Shown one piece after another: positions 52,581-60,977 of a stretch of 64,000 nt of DNA. Location of the stretch: contig CP111109.1 of assembly GCA_026314275.1 (NCBI GenBank), positions 1-64,000 of the forward strand. Reading direction: 5' to 3'. The notes under the pieces were generated by a model that made no database searches, had not been told where the DNA came from, and was given only the letters and a program-made list of their open reading frames with translations. The first letter of the stretch is position 1, and the number at the start of each line of letters is the position of its first letter. The DNA comes from JAGOEY01 sp017997515 (GTDB lineage Bacteria; Pseudomonadota; Gammaproteobacteria; Burkholderiales; Burkholderiaceae_C). The position numbers were made by a program, and so were the translations under genes.

Positions 52581-53525
52581 GCTTGGCTACCCGGTCACCG
52601 TCGGAACTCAGCGGGAATCGGATCCCCGCTCAACTTCAAACTGGTGTCGCGCTCCACCGCCCCGACTCGCTCCGCACTGAGCGCACGCTCAATTGCCAAC
52701 GTAGGTGGACGCTTGCCGAAAAAACCTTGGCTGCTACGTCTATACCGACAAAGCTTCACCATCAGAAAATGGCTTTTCAAGCGAAGTCTCATTGAATGCC
52801 TGCCCCCCGAGATGCCGGCGGCGTGCAAAGAAGGACGCGATGCAACTTGACTGCCCCGACAGGTGCCAAAATGGCCTCCGACGCTACCCGGCCCAATAAC
52901 AGAATTCGCATATGGAGTCCCCATTCAACTTGCCGCCGACACGATGGCCCTCGGAGGGCGCTTAGCCTCATTGCGCTTGGCGAGCAAGAGAAGAGAGAAC
53001 TCGCCGCTCCGGCAGGAAGCGTTTTCCGCACCACTCCGAAATAGGGTTCGGGAGCGAGCGCTGGGGCACTGTACGGCGCTCGGCGTGTCTGATAGTCCGG
53101 AATACATCTCCTATCGTCGCCGCGAGGGATGTGGCCCGCGCAGTTCCCCAGCGAAAAGCCTTCCAAGCGCACTAGGGATTGATCAGCACAGTGATGCGGA
53201 ACCGACCGTCGCTGGGTTGCTGTGGCTGAATTGGTCCGGTACTCCGAGGCTTTCTCCAAATGACAGGCCCTCAACGACTTCAAAGGTCAAGCTCTTCAAA
53301 CTTGGAGGGACCGGGGTAACGTTTCACGTAAACGCAGCATGGAAGTGGCCCCGGCGCCGCTTGATTCCATTCACGCGGACGCACCCAATTCATTCTTTGC
53401 CAAACAACTATCCAGAAGCTGACGCCAAAGGGTTGAGCACGTCTGCGCGATGGCGTGTAAGCTGGCCACCACCGGCACTGCGCTGCGCTGCGCTGCGACA
53501 GGAATCCTTTCGCAATCAGACCGTC
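52581..53525. other. 945 bases without a convincing gene; contains dispersed repeat B1
   Basis: Several overlapping frames on both strands, none with a protein pattern. The stretch 53085-53174 matches 57129-57219. The cbpA promoter must lie at the left end. A decayed gene may once have filled this space. Confidence 0.45.
53085..53174. repeat. Dispersed repeat B, copy 1
   Basis: Contains GATAGTCCGGAA...CCTATCGTC, in which GATAG and CTATC can pair, and CGCGCAGTTCCC. Partner at 57129-57219. Confidence 0.6.
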
Positions 53526-54173
53526 ATGCCTACTCAACGTATCTTTGCGAACGACTCTCACTTGCCTTTGATGCCGCTGCACCGGTCTGCTGCTGGTCGC
53601 CTTGACGCGCTTCTGAGTGAGATTCAGGCTTGCCGCGTCTGCGAGGCGCATCTCCCGCTGGGTCCTCGACCTATTGTGAGAATCTCGCCGTCCGCTCGCA
53701 TCCTGATGGTTGGTCAAGCACCAGGCCTTAAGGTTCACGAAAGTGGGATTCCGTGGCACGATGCAAGCGGAAAACGGTTGAGGGAGTGGTTGGGGGTCGA
53801 GGAATCGGTGTTCTATGACGCGCGCCGGTTCGCGATCGTGCCGATGGGCCTGTGCTATCCCGGTCGAGGTCGCAGCGGAGACTTGCCGCCACGTCACGAG
53901 TGCGCGCCTCTTTGGCATGAACGCATCCTCTCCTCGCTGCCACACATTCGACTGACTATCCTCATCGGGCAGTACGCTCAGGCGAAGTACCTCGGTGAAC
54001 GCAGGCGGGCGACCCTCACTGAGACAGTCGCCGCATGGAAGTCGTATGCGCCGCAGTTCATCACCCTGCCCCACCCGTCGCCGCGCAACCAGAACTGGCT
54101 GAAGCAGAATCCGTGGTTCGACAGGGACATTGTTCCGATGCTTCGCAACCACGTGGCAGATGCGCTGGCATAG
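53526..54173 (+). CDS. Uracil-DNA glycosylase superfamily protein
   Basis: 215 residues from ATG 53526; the frame is open upstream without a better start. Motif 1 is ILMVGQAPGLKVHESGIPWHDASGKRL (interrupted), followed by FAIVPMGLCYPGRG and a late TLPHPSPRNQNW, corresponding to the HPSP motif of the UDG fold. Cysteines (CRVC near residue 39, GLC, HEC) may bind an iron-sulfur cluster, as in family 4/5. It probably removes uracil or a damaged base; the substrate is unknown. DNA repair fits an oxidative-damage island. Confidence 0.82.
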   Translation: MPTQRIFANDSHLPLMPLHRSAAGRLDALLSEIQACRVCEAHLPLGPRPIVRISPSARILMVGQAPGLKVHESGIPWHDASGKRLREWLGVEESVFYDARRFAIVPMGLCYPGRGRSGDLPPRHECAPLWHERILSSLPHIRLTILIGQYAQAKYLGERRRATLTETVAAWKSYAPQFITLPHPSPRNQNWLKQNPWFDRDIVPMLRNHVADALA

Positions 54174-54355
54174 CCCGATTCCGGCTGCTATCGGTCTTAG
54201 CGCCTGGACTTACCACCAGTTTGCGCATCGGCCCTCAGTTCCTCCGCCTGCAAGGACTGAGGCGACCCTGCCCGAGTCATTCAGCGCTATCCCTTGTGAC
54301 CAGCAGGCGGAACTCGGTGCCTCACGGCGTGCCCCGCCTCTGTTTCAGCCAGGCA

Positions 54356-55651
54356 TCAACACTCCCTGTCCCGCGCGAGGCGCAGCCCACTGAATTGCCA
54401 CCTGGTCGCGGGCGGAAAGAAATTGCGATAGGTGAGGCGCGTGTGGCCGCGTGGGGTGGCCACGCTTCCACCGCGGAGAACAACTTGGCCGACCATGAAC
54501 TTCCCGTTGTACTCACCGATAGCGCCAGGCCATGGCCTGAATCCTGGATACGGGTTAAAAGAAGAGCGCGTCCACTGCCAGACATGACCTGTGAGCTGTC
54601 GAATCTCCGGCAACAGTGCCGCCGATTCCCATTCAGCCTCTGTGGGCAGTCGAGCACCGCTCCATAGAGCAAAGGCAGCAGCCTCATAGAAGCTCAGCTG
54701 GCTCACTGGGGCTCCAAGATCCATCGGCTGGACTCCGGCAAGCCCGAACACCTGCCACCCCTCGGCTGGCACGCCGGAGTCTCTTGGCGCAATCCAGTAC
54801 GCGGGCATTTGCCAGCCACTGGACTGAACCACCGCCCAGCCCTCGGACAGCCACAAGGCGGGAGTTTTATAGCCACCGTCAGCGATGAAGTCGACGTACT
54901 CTGAGCAAGTGACCAAGCGGTCGGCAATTTGGAATGGCGCCAGCCAGCAACGATGTCGCGGGGTTTCGTTGTCGAACGCAAAGGTTCCACCTGGATGGCC
55001 GACCTCTACCAACCCGCTCGGTCCATCCAGCCATTTAACCTGTGAAGGAGCTTGAAGGCGAAGTGGCCCTTCTCCAGAGGCTCGAAGTGCCGGGAGCATC
55101 GGATTGCACGAGAGCAGGTGTAGGGCGTCCGCGACAATGAGCTCTTGATGCTGCTGCTCATGCTGCAGACCAAGAATAATCAGCGGCCCCACAGACTCGA
55201 GGGTTTCGTTGTCGACCTCCTCTATTAGCCGAAGGACAGCGGCGTCGACGTGCTCACGATACCGATGCACTTCCCGCAGTGCTGGACGAGTGAGAAGCCC
55301 TCGCTGGGCCCTCGGATGGCGGCTACCCAGGGACTCGTAGTACGAATTGAACAGGTGCAGATAGGACGCGTTGAAGGGCTCGCATGATGTGTGAGGCATC
55401 AGGACTACGGCCTCGAAGAACCACGTCGTGTGCGCAAGGTGCCACTTCGTGGGACTCACATCTGCCATTGACTGTACGCACTGGTCCTCTACGCTCAGGG
55501 GACTCGCTGCACGCAGACTGGCTGCGCGAATCTGTGCAAAATGGTTCGCAAGGGCTGCGCGATCTGTCGCGTCAGGAATGATAAGACTCGCGGGAGACAA
55601 CGCGCAAAGTAAATTCCTGGTCATGAGCCCGGGTCCTTTTTTTACGAGCAT
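54356..55651 (-). CDS. egtB: Ergothioneine biosynthesis sulfoxide synthase EgtB
   Basis: 431 residues. N-terminal DinB-like domain with iron ligands (WHLAHTTWFFE; GLQHEQQHQEL) and C-terminal FGE-type domain (YKTPALWLSEGW, LPTEAEWESAA, LTGHVWQWTRSSF, VLRGGSVATPRGHTRLTYRN interrupted, FRLARD-like end). EgtB couples hercynine with gamma-glutamylcysteine or cysteine using O2. Follows egtD with a gap of 204 bases. ATG 55624 is an alternative start. EgtC is absent, so a Cys-using type or host enzymes may finish the pathway. Confidence 0.93.
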   Translation of the reverse strand: MLVKKGPGLMTRNLLCALSPASLIIPDATDRAALANHFAQIRAASLRAASPLSVEDQCVQSMADVSPTKWHLAHTTWFFEAVVLMPHTSCEPFNASYLHLFNSYYESLGSRHPRAQRGLLTRPALREVHRYREHVDAAVLRLIEEVDNETLESVGPLIILGLQHEQQHQELIVADALHLLSCNPMLPALRASGEGPLRLQAPSQVKWLDGPSGLVEVGHPGGTFAFDNETPRHRCWLAPFQIADRLVTCSEYVDFIADGGYKTPALWLSEGWAVVQSSGWQMPAYWIAPRDSGVPAEGWQVFGLAGVQPMDLGAPVSQLSFYEAAAFALWSGARLPTEAEWESAALLPEIRQLTGHVWQWTRSSFNPYPGFRPWPGAIGEYNGKFMVGQVVLRGGSVATPRGHTRLTYRNFFPPATRWQFSGLRLARDREC

Positions 55652-55855
55652 GCCCGGCGTTCAGAGCAGCCACGTGATTGACAAAACATCGACAGAGAGC
55701 CAGTCGAGCGGCGCCCTCGTCCATTGTTCTGACCGCGAATTGGGCTCAGTCGTCCTGGGCAGGCCCCTCGTGTGAGTGGCTTGCTTCGTCGTCGCTAGGA
55801 GACAGAGAGAGCGGGTTAGCCGTTGCTGATGCGCTGAACGTAGGCCGCGCACGTA

Positions 55856-56884
55856 TCAGTCGGCGCTGTATTCTTGGTCGCTGCCGATCGGGACACGTTG
55901 CGCGGAGAGAACTGCAAAGTATCCGTCCGGGTCAGTCCAAAAGCCGGTCGTGTTCCATCCTCCCGCCCTGAGCAGCAGGCGAACATCCCGGACGGTGTAC
56001 TTGTAGCTGTTCTCGGTATGAATGGTTTCGCCCTCCCGCATGGAGAAGCTGCAATCGGCTACGCGAAACTGCACGTCGTATCGCGCGCGAAGATGCATCT
56101 CTATCCGGGATAGCCCTTCATTCCACCGCACCTCGTGCTTGAAGGCAGACACCGGAATGTCGCCGACAAGTTCCCGGTTGATGCGGTGCAGTAGATTGAG
56201 GTTGAACCTGGCGGTGACGCCCTGCGGGTCGTCATATGCCGGCAGGAGGATTGCTTCGTCCTTCAGCAGGTCGACCCCCAGGAGCAGGGTGGAATCAGGA
56301 CCTAGGGCGTCGCCAAACGTCCGCAGGAGGTTGACTGCGGCCGCTTCGCTCAGATTACCGAGGGTAGATCCCGGGAAAAAGCCGACGCCACCTCGCTGCA
56401 GGACCGTATGCGGCAGCTCCATCGGACGCAGAAAGTCCGCCTCCACAGGCCGCATAGGAATATGCGGGAACTGGGCCTGCAGAGACGCAATGGATTCGCG
56501 CAAGAATTCGCCGGAGATGTCGATGGCGATGTACTCCGAGAACAAGACGTGACCAAGCAGCACGGAAGTCTTGGTGGCGGAGCCCGCACCGAACTCAACG
56601 AGCACCCTGTTGTGCCCCAAGAGTAGCGCGATCTCCCGGATGTACGTCGACAGAATTGTGCGCTCGCAACGGGTTGGGTAGTACTGCGGCAACCGAGTGA
56701 TGTCCTCGAACAGCTTTGAGCCTTTTTGGTCGTAGAACCAGCGCGGAGGAATGGCTTTGTGAAGGCTCCCCATCCCACTAAGCACATCACGCAGAAGCCC
56801 GGGATAGGAGTTGGCGACGGGCGCTACTATGGGCGCAGAGAAGGAGGGGTTTCTCATCAAACGGAAAGGCAAATACTGACGCAC
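55856..56884 (-). CDS. egtD: Histidine N-alpha-methyltransferase EgtD
   Basis: 342 residues. PPRWFYDQKGSKLFEDITRLPQYYPTRCE (interrupted) is the family signature. The SAM site VEFGAGSATKT is near residue 95, and the Tyr/Asn region includes FFPGSTLGNL. It trimethylates histidine to hercynine, the first step to ergothioneine. Together with EgtB it makes a thiol antioxidant pathway rarely seen as ICE cargo. Confidence 0.94.
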   Translation of the reverse strand: MRQYLPFRLMRNPSFSAPIVAPVANSYPGLLRDVLSGMGSLHKAIPPRWFYDQKGSKLFEDITRLPQYYPTRCERTILSTYIREIALLLGHNRVLVEFGAGSATKTSVLLGHVLFSEYIAIDISGEFLRESIASLQAQFPHIPMRPVEADFLRPMELPHTVLQRGGVGFFPGSTLGNLSEAAAVNLLRTFGDALGPDSTLLLGVDLLKDEAILLPAYDDPQGVTARFNLNLLHRINRELVGDIPVSAFKHEVRWNEGLSRIEMHLRARYDVQFRVADCSFSMREGETIHTENSYKYTVRDVRLLLRAGGWNTTGFWTDPDGYFAVLSAQRVPIGSDQEYSAD

Positions 56885-56959
56885 ACCATCATCATCCAGT
56901 CGATACGTCTAAAGGTGCGGGAATGGCTTTATGGCCGGAGGAAGGGCGAAGGCTACAAC

Positions 56960-57058
56960 TACTGTGTCGCCATAACTATTGTTCTCCGATGACCCCACAC
57001 GGGTCAACATGCCAATGTGTCCGGACGTCCGACAAAATGAGCCAGGAAACCTGAAGTG
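56960..57058. repeat. Dispersed repeat A, copy 2
   Basis: GGGTCAACA-GCCAATGTGT ... GAGCCAG-AAACCTGAAGTG, like 39911-40007. Lies upstream of egtD on the opposite side and before repeat B2. Confidence 0.6.
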
Positions 57059-57128
57059 GGTCGTTCATTGGCGGCGGGACTGATCAACCGTTGGCCTTTA
57101 TCGTCCATACGTATGCGTCCACGGCCAG

Positions 57129-57219
57129 CGTCTGATAGTCCGGAAAACGTTCCCTATCGTCTGCGCAAGGCCTGTAGTTCGCGCAGTTCCCAACAAAAAT
57201 CTATTCCAGGCACTACATT
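57129..57219. repeat. Dispersed repeat B, copy 2
   Basis: GTCTGATAGTCCGGAA...CCCTATCGTC and CGCGCAGTTCCC, like 53085-53174. Stands directly in front of the flavoprotein remnant. Confidence 0.6.
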
Positions 57220-57261
57220 AGAACGACTCTGACGTAGAGAGGGGTCACTAATTCAGGCGGA

Positions 57262-57470
57262 GGAGTGGGACGCAATAGTAGTGGCGCGGGTCAAGCTGGC
57301 CCTGCTCTATCTGCGCGTCTGTCGCGAGCAGTCAAACGCGTGGCACTGATCGAACGTCACAGTGTGGGAGACTCTTGCGTCAATACTGGGTGTACACCTG
57401 GCAAGACGCGAATTGCTAGCATTGGTCTTGCTCACCCGCGCGCACGAGCTCGGAGTAAGCCTCGGAGGGA
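57262..57470 (+). pseudogene. Remnant of an RclA-like pyridine-nucleotide disulfide oxidoreductase
   Basis: Encodes GAGQAGPALSARLSRAVKRVALIERHSV (interrupted by its length) and CVNTGCTPGKTRIAS, the FAD-binding and redox-disulfide N-terminus of mercuric reductase/RclA-type flavoproteins, followed by GLAHPRARA. A one-base loss before GAGQ destroys the start (DAIVV then a shifted frame), and the remaining 350 or so residues are missing. It is a decayed fragment. RclA itself is the HOCl-protection flavoprotein controlled by RclR in E. coli, and RclR-like regulators are in this window. Confidence 0.72.
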
Positions 57471-57694
57471 GTCCGCAAACAGATTGCGGCAAGGGTATTC
57501 AGCGCGTCCCGTCAATCTCGGAACTGAAGCCCGCGTGCATACGTTCAGTGACCACTCCAAGTAATTCGACCTGAGATGGTGCTCGAAGTTGATTTCATTG
57601 CCTTCGAAGAATAAGCCTGCGCGCGTGCGCCGCCACAGTCTGGCGCGCGGGGCCGATCTGAGCATCTACCTAAATTCACACTGGAGGCATTGAC

Positions 57695-57976
57695 ATGAAA
57701 GCCACATGGAACGGCGCGTTGATTGCGCAGAGCGACGACACGGTGGTCGTTGAGGGGAACCACTACTTTCCCGACAGTTCGCTGAACCGCGAATATGTCA
57801 TCTTGAGCGACCACAAGAGCAGTTGCCCTTGGAAGGGCCTAGCCAGCTACTACTCACTCATCGTGAATGGCGAGACCAATCCGGATTCGGTCTGGTACTA
57901 CCCCAACCCAAAGCCTGGGGCTGAAATGGTGAAAGATCGAGTCGCATTCTGGAAAGGCGTGAAGATCGAAGCGTAG
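57695..57976 (+). CDS. DUF427 protein
   Basis: 93 residues, ATG 57695 behind GGAGGCATTG. MKATWNGALIAQSDDTVVVEGNHYFP (interrupted), CPWKGLASYYSLIVNG and AWYYPNPK.GA-like text are typical of DUF427. It is a compact beta-barrel family of unknown function, often near redox or stress genes. Intact. Confidence 0.92.
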   Translation: MKATWNGALIAQSDDTVVVEGNHYFPDSSLNREYVILSDHKSSCPWKGLASYYSLIVNGETNPDSVWYYPNPKPGAEMVKDRVAFWKGVKIEA

Positions 57977-58376
57977 GACAGCTGTACGAGGCCTTGTTCA
58001 CTGAAGTGGGCTAGGTGCTTCAGGCGCGAGCTATGAACTTTGGCGAGGTCACGTGTTCAGTGCAGCTGAAGGGCCAGGCATCGTGTCAGTGTTGGGGACG
58101 GACGCCGTTTCCCTTTCCTGCTTTCACGTGCGGCTGCAAGCTCCGCGTTGCTCGCACAAGGTATGCCCTGTTGCGATGACTCGTTGAATGCGGGCAGTAA
58201 CTCACACCCCTTTTGGTAGTCCGGCTTCACCTAGTGGCGAACTCGCACCAGCACCGCCTGCACAAACTGCGGCGCTGTCAGCTGTGGATGCAGGTCGGTA
58301 GCAACTACGAATCAAATCCTACCCCCACCGGCCAGATCACTCTGACCCTGGCTACCCTGCGCCTCGCCTGGTCGGA
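57977..58376. other. 400 bases without a convincing gene
   Basis: Overlapping short frames only. It separates the DUF427 gene from the 3' end of ridA; no terminator of the classical type is visible. Confidence 0.45.
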
Positions 58377-58784
58377 TCACACTGCAGCACTGGCCTCGGG
58401 CAGCTTGGCAATCACCTTGATCTCGAACTGGAACCCATACAGCCAGGTCACGCCAAGAGCTGTGAGCGTGGGGTGCGGAGCATCACCCCAGTATTCCCCC
58501 ACCACCTCCCAAATGGTTTCGAACTTCGACTCGGGATCGACGATGAACACGGTCACGTCGACCACGTCCTTGAACGTGCAGCCGGCGGCCGAAAGGATGG
58601 CGTCAAGGTTGTCGAACGCGAGGCGCACCTGGGCTTGCAACTCGGGTTCGGGAGAGCCATCGGGCTGGCTGCCCACTTGGCCCGAGACGAACAGAAAACC
58701 GTTAGACCGGATCGCTGGCGAGTAGCGGTTCTTTTCATAGAGCGCCTGACGGCCGGCGGGAAAAACAACATCACGTGCAGACAT
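58377..58784 (-). CDS. ridA: RidA-family protein
   Basis: 135 residues. Family pattern: RYSPAIRSNGFLFVSGQVG near the start, LAFDNLDAILSAAGCTFKDVVDVTVFIVD (interrupted) in the middle, and HPTLTALGVTWLYGFQFEIKVIA (interrupted) at the end. RidA deaminates reactive enamines; E. coli RidA also becomes a chaperone after N-chlorination by hypochlorous acid. The arginine common in the active site near the end is not evident, so it may be a RidA subfamily member. Divergent from a LysR gene. Confidence 0.88.
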   Translation of the reverse strand: MSARDVVFPAGRQALYEKNRYSPAIRSNGFLFVSGQVGSQPDGSPEPELQAQVRLAFDNLDAILSAAGCTFKDVVDVTVFIVDPESKFETIWEVVGEYWGDAPHPTLTALGVTWLYGFQFEIKVIAKLPEASAAV

Positions 58785-58855
58785 GAAATACCTATTTGTT
58801 GGTGAGAAATAATTGACTCTAGGCGATCACCACCTTCGGATAAACAAGCAAGTCG

Positions 58856-58872
58856 CACAATGACTTTTTGTG
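58856..58872. promoter_or_regulatory. Possible LysR-binding inverted repeat between ridA and lysR
   Basis: CACAA-N6-TTTGTG (5-6 bp arms) in the 123-bp shared promoter region. Confidence 0.35.
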
Positions 58873-58907
58873 ATTTCCAAACAATAGCCCTAATGTGAGG
58901 ATCTCTG

Positions 58908-59909
58908 ATGGACAGATTCGATGCAATGCAGGCCTTTGCCCGCGTGGTGGAGGCCGGCAGTTTCACCAAGGCAGCGCAGACGCTGCACATGAGCAAGACC
59001 ACCGTGACGCAACTGGTGCAGCAGCTGGAGGCGCGGCTGCGCGTGAAGCTGCTGAACCGCACAACGCGCCAGGTGAAGGTGACGGCAGATGGCGCCACCT
59101 ACTACGAGCGCGTGGTGCGCCTGCTGGCCGACATGGAAGACGCAGACACCAGCCTCTCCAGCGCTGTAGCCTCGCCCCGTGGGCGCTTGCGTGTGGACGT
59201 GCCCAGCCCACTGGCCCGCATGATCCTAATGCCAGCCCTACCGGAGTTTCACGCGCGCTATCCGGAGATCCAGCTGTACATCGGCGTGAGCGACCGCATG
59301 GTGGACCTCATAGGTGACAACGTGGACTGCGTGCTGCGCGGCGGCGAGATCACCGATCCGTCACTTATCGCCCGCCACGTCGGAAACCTCGCTCTAGGTG
59401 TTTATGCAGCACCGGCCTACCTGCAGCGCGCCGGCACGCCGCTGCACCCGGGTGAGCTGGAAGACTCGCACCACCACACGGTGGGCTATTTGCGCGCGCG
59501 CAGCGGCACGGTGGCGCTCATCAGCATGCAGCGCGATGCCGAGCGCATTGAGGTGCAGGGGCGCCATGTAGTGGCGTTGGATGACGGGAACGCCTACCTC
59601 GCGGCCGGTGTGGCGGGCATGGGCGTGTTGTGGCTGCCGCAGTACATGGCGAACGACCATGCGGCGCGGGGCGAACTGGTGCCGCTGTTCGACGGCTGGA
59701 GCTTCGATGCGATGCCGATGTATGTGGCGTTCCCGTCCAACCGCCATGTGAGTGCGAAACTGCGGGCCTTCATCGACTGGGTAGTGGAGCTGATGCCCGT
59801 GCACGCGCCCGTGGCTTCGAGGCCCGAAAACTCAATTCATGACAAGCACTGCGCTGATGGTACTCACCGTGACCAGCACGCGAAAATCCCACAGATTCAG
59901 TCGGTGTGA
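58908..59909 (+). CDS. LysR-family regulator, divergent from ridA
   Basis: 333 residues. MDRFDAMQAFARVVEAGSFTKAAQTLHMSKTTVTQLVQQLE (interrupted) is the LysR winged helix of the CrgA/DntR-like group, and the effector domain covers about 90-300. The end is longer than usual, by about 30 residues (after LMPVHAPVA), and may be altered. It probably regulates ridA; effector unknown. Confidence 0.9.
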   Translation: MDRFDAMQAFARVVEAGSFTKAAQTLHMSKTTVTQLVQQLEARLRVKLLNRTTRQVKVTADGATYYERVVRLLADMEDADTSLSSAVASPRGRLRVDVPSPLARMILMPALPEFHARYPEIQLYIGVSDRMVDLIGDNVDCVLRGGEITDPSLIARHVGNLALGVYAAPAYLQRAGTPLHPGELEDSHHHTVGYLRARSGTVALISMQRDAERIEVQGRHVVALDDGNAYLAAGVAGMGVLWLPQYMANDHAARGELVPLFDGWSFDAMPMYVAFPSNRHVSAKLRAFIDWVVELMPVHAPVASRPENSIHDKHCADGTHRDQHAKIPQIQSV

Positions 59910-60127
59910 TGAGCTGAACAACTTCATCCGTCGTAAGTGCATCCCAGTCGCCCGGGAACACTGCCTTGGTGACAACGAACTGGTCAGCACGCGATGCGCC
60001 CGTCTATATCGGACATTCCCGAGTCTAGTGAAGGAAGCTTAGAGCCCAGATGCCTTTCGCTACAAACCCCCGATGCGGTGAGAAGGCCGCTCAGATCTAT
60101 CCGATGGGTTTCACCAGCATTGATCTC

Positions 60128-60135
60128 GGTGTACA
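60128..60135. repeat. Target duplication of IS66, left copy
   Basis: GGTGTACA, repeated at 62607-62614. Confidence 0.92.
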
Positions 60136-60193
60136 GTAAGCGCACGGCGAAGTCATCTTGATTGCCTGAGAGTTGGCAGGCATCGTGTCCGCG

Positions 60194-60574
60194 ATGAATG
60201 ATGTGGACGCAATAGATGGTGTGGTTAAGCGGGCGACCCGTCGCAAGCACAGCGCGCGGTTCAAGGCTGAGGTCCTTGAGGCGTGCCGCCAGCCGGATGC
60301 TTCTGCCGCGGCGATCGCGAGGCTGTACAACCTGAATGCGAATGTGGTGCACCGGTGGCGCGCTGACGATCGCAAGGCTGCGTTGACGCAGTCGACCGAC
60401 GTTCCGACCTTGCCGATACCCGACTTCATCGCGCTCGATGTGCGGCCCGAAGCCGAGATGCCGGTCCGCAACATCCGCATCGAACTGAAGCGAGGCAGCG
60501 CCAGTGCAGTGGTGCACTGGCCGGTGGAGTCGGCATCGTCGTGCGCAGCCTGGCTGCGCGAGTGGCTGCGTTGA
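60194..60574 (+). CDS. IS66 accessory protein TnpA
   Basis: 126 residues from ATG 60194 (a start at 60173 would add 7). RRKHSARFKAEVLEACRQPDASAAAIARLYNLNANVVHRW, interrupted, is the HTH of IS66 OrfA. Its stop overlaps the tnpB start region. Confidence 0.9.
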   Translation: MNDVDAIDGVVKRATRRKHSARFKAEVLEACRQPDASAAAIARLYNLNANVVHRWRADDRKAALTQSTDVPTLPIPDFIALDVRPEAEMPVRNIRIELKRGSASAVVHWPVESASSCAAWLREWLR

Positions 60575-60906
60575 TCCGAGTCGACGCCGTGTGGCTGGCC
60601 ACCGAGCCGATCGACATGCGTGCCGGCACGGAGACGGCGCTCGCGCGCGTGGTGAAGGTGTTCGGCGCCGCGCACCCGCACCATGCCTACCTGTTCGCCA
60701 ACCGACGGGCCAATCGCATGAAGGTCCTCGTGCACGATGGCATCGGCATCTGGCTGTGCGCACGTCGGCTGAACCAGGGCCGATTCCTCTGGGCCAACGC
60801 GAGCCTGGGCATGCAGATGGCGATGACGCGTGAGCAGCTCGACGCGCTCGTGCTCGGATTGCCCTGGCAGCGCGTCGGGGCAGCAGGTGTCATCACCGTG
60901 GTGTGA
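60541..60906 (+). CDS. IS66 accessory protein TnpB
   Basis: 121 residues from GTG 60541; TTG 60571 (LIRVDAVWLATEP) is the more usual start. RVDAVWLATEPIDMRAGTETALARVV (interrupted), HAYLFANRRANRMKVLVHDG and QLDALVLGLPW are diagnostic of IS66 OrfB. Confidence 0.92.
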   Translation: MRSLAARVAALIRVDAVWLATEPIDMRAGTETALARVVKVFGAAHPHHAYLFANRRANRMKVLVHDGIGIWLCARRLNQGRFLWANASLGMQMAMTREQLDALVLGLPWQRVGAAGVITVV

Positions 60907-60977
60907 TCGCGCCCGGCCCCTGCAATTGCGGCAAACGCCGATGTCAGTCGCGCGATCGCGCGGCACCCTACGTGCTC

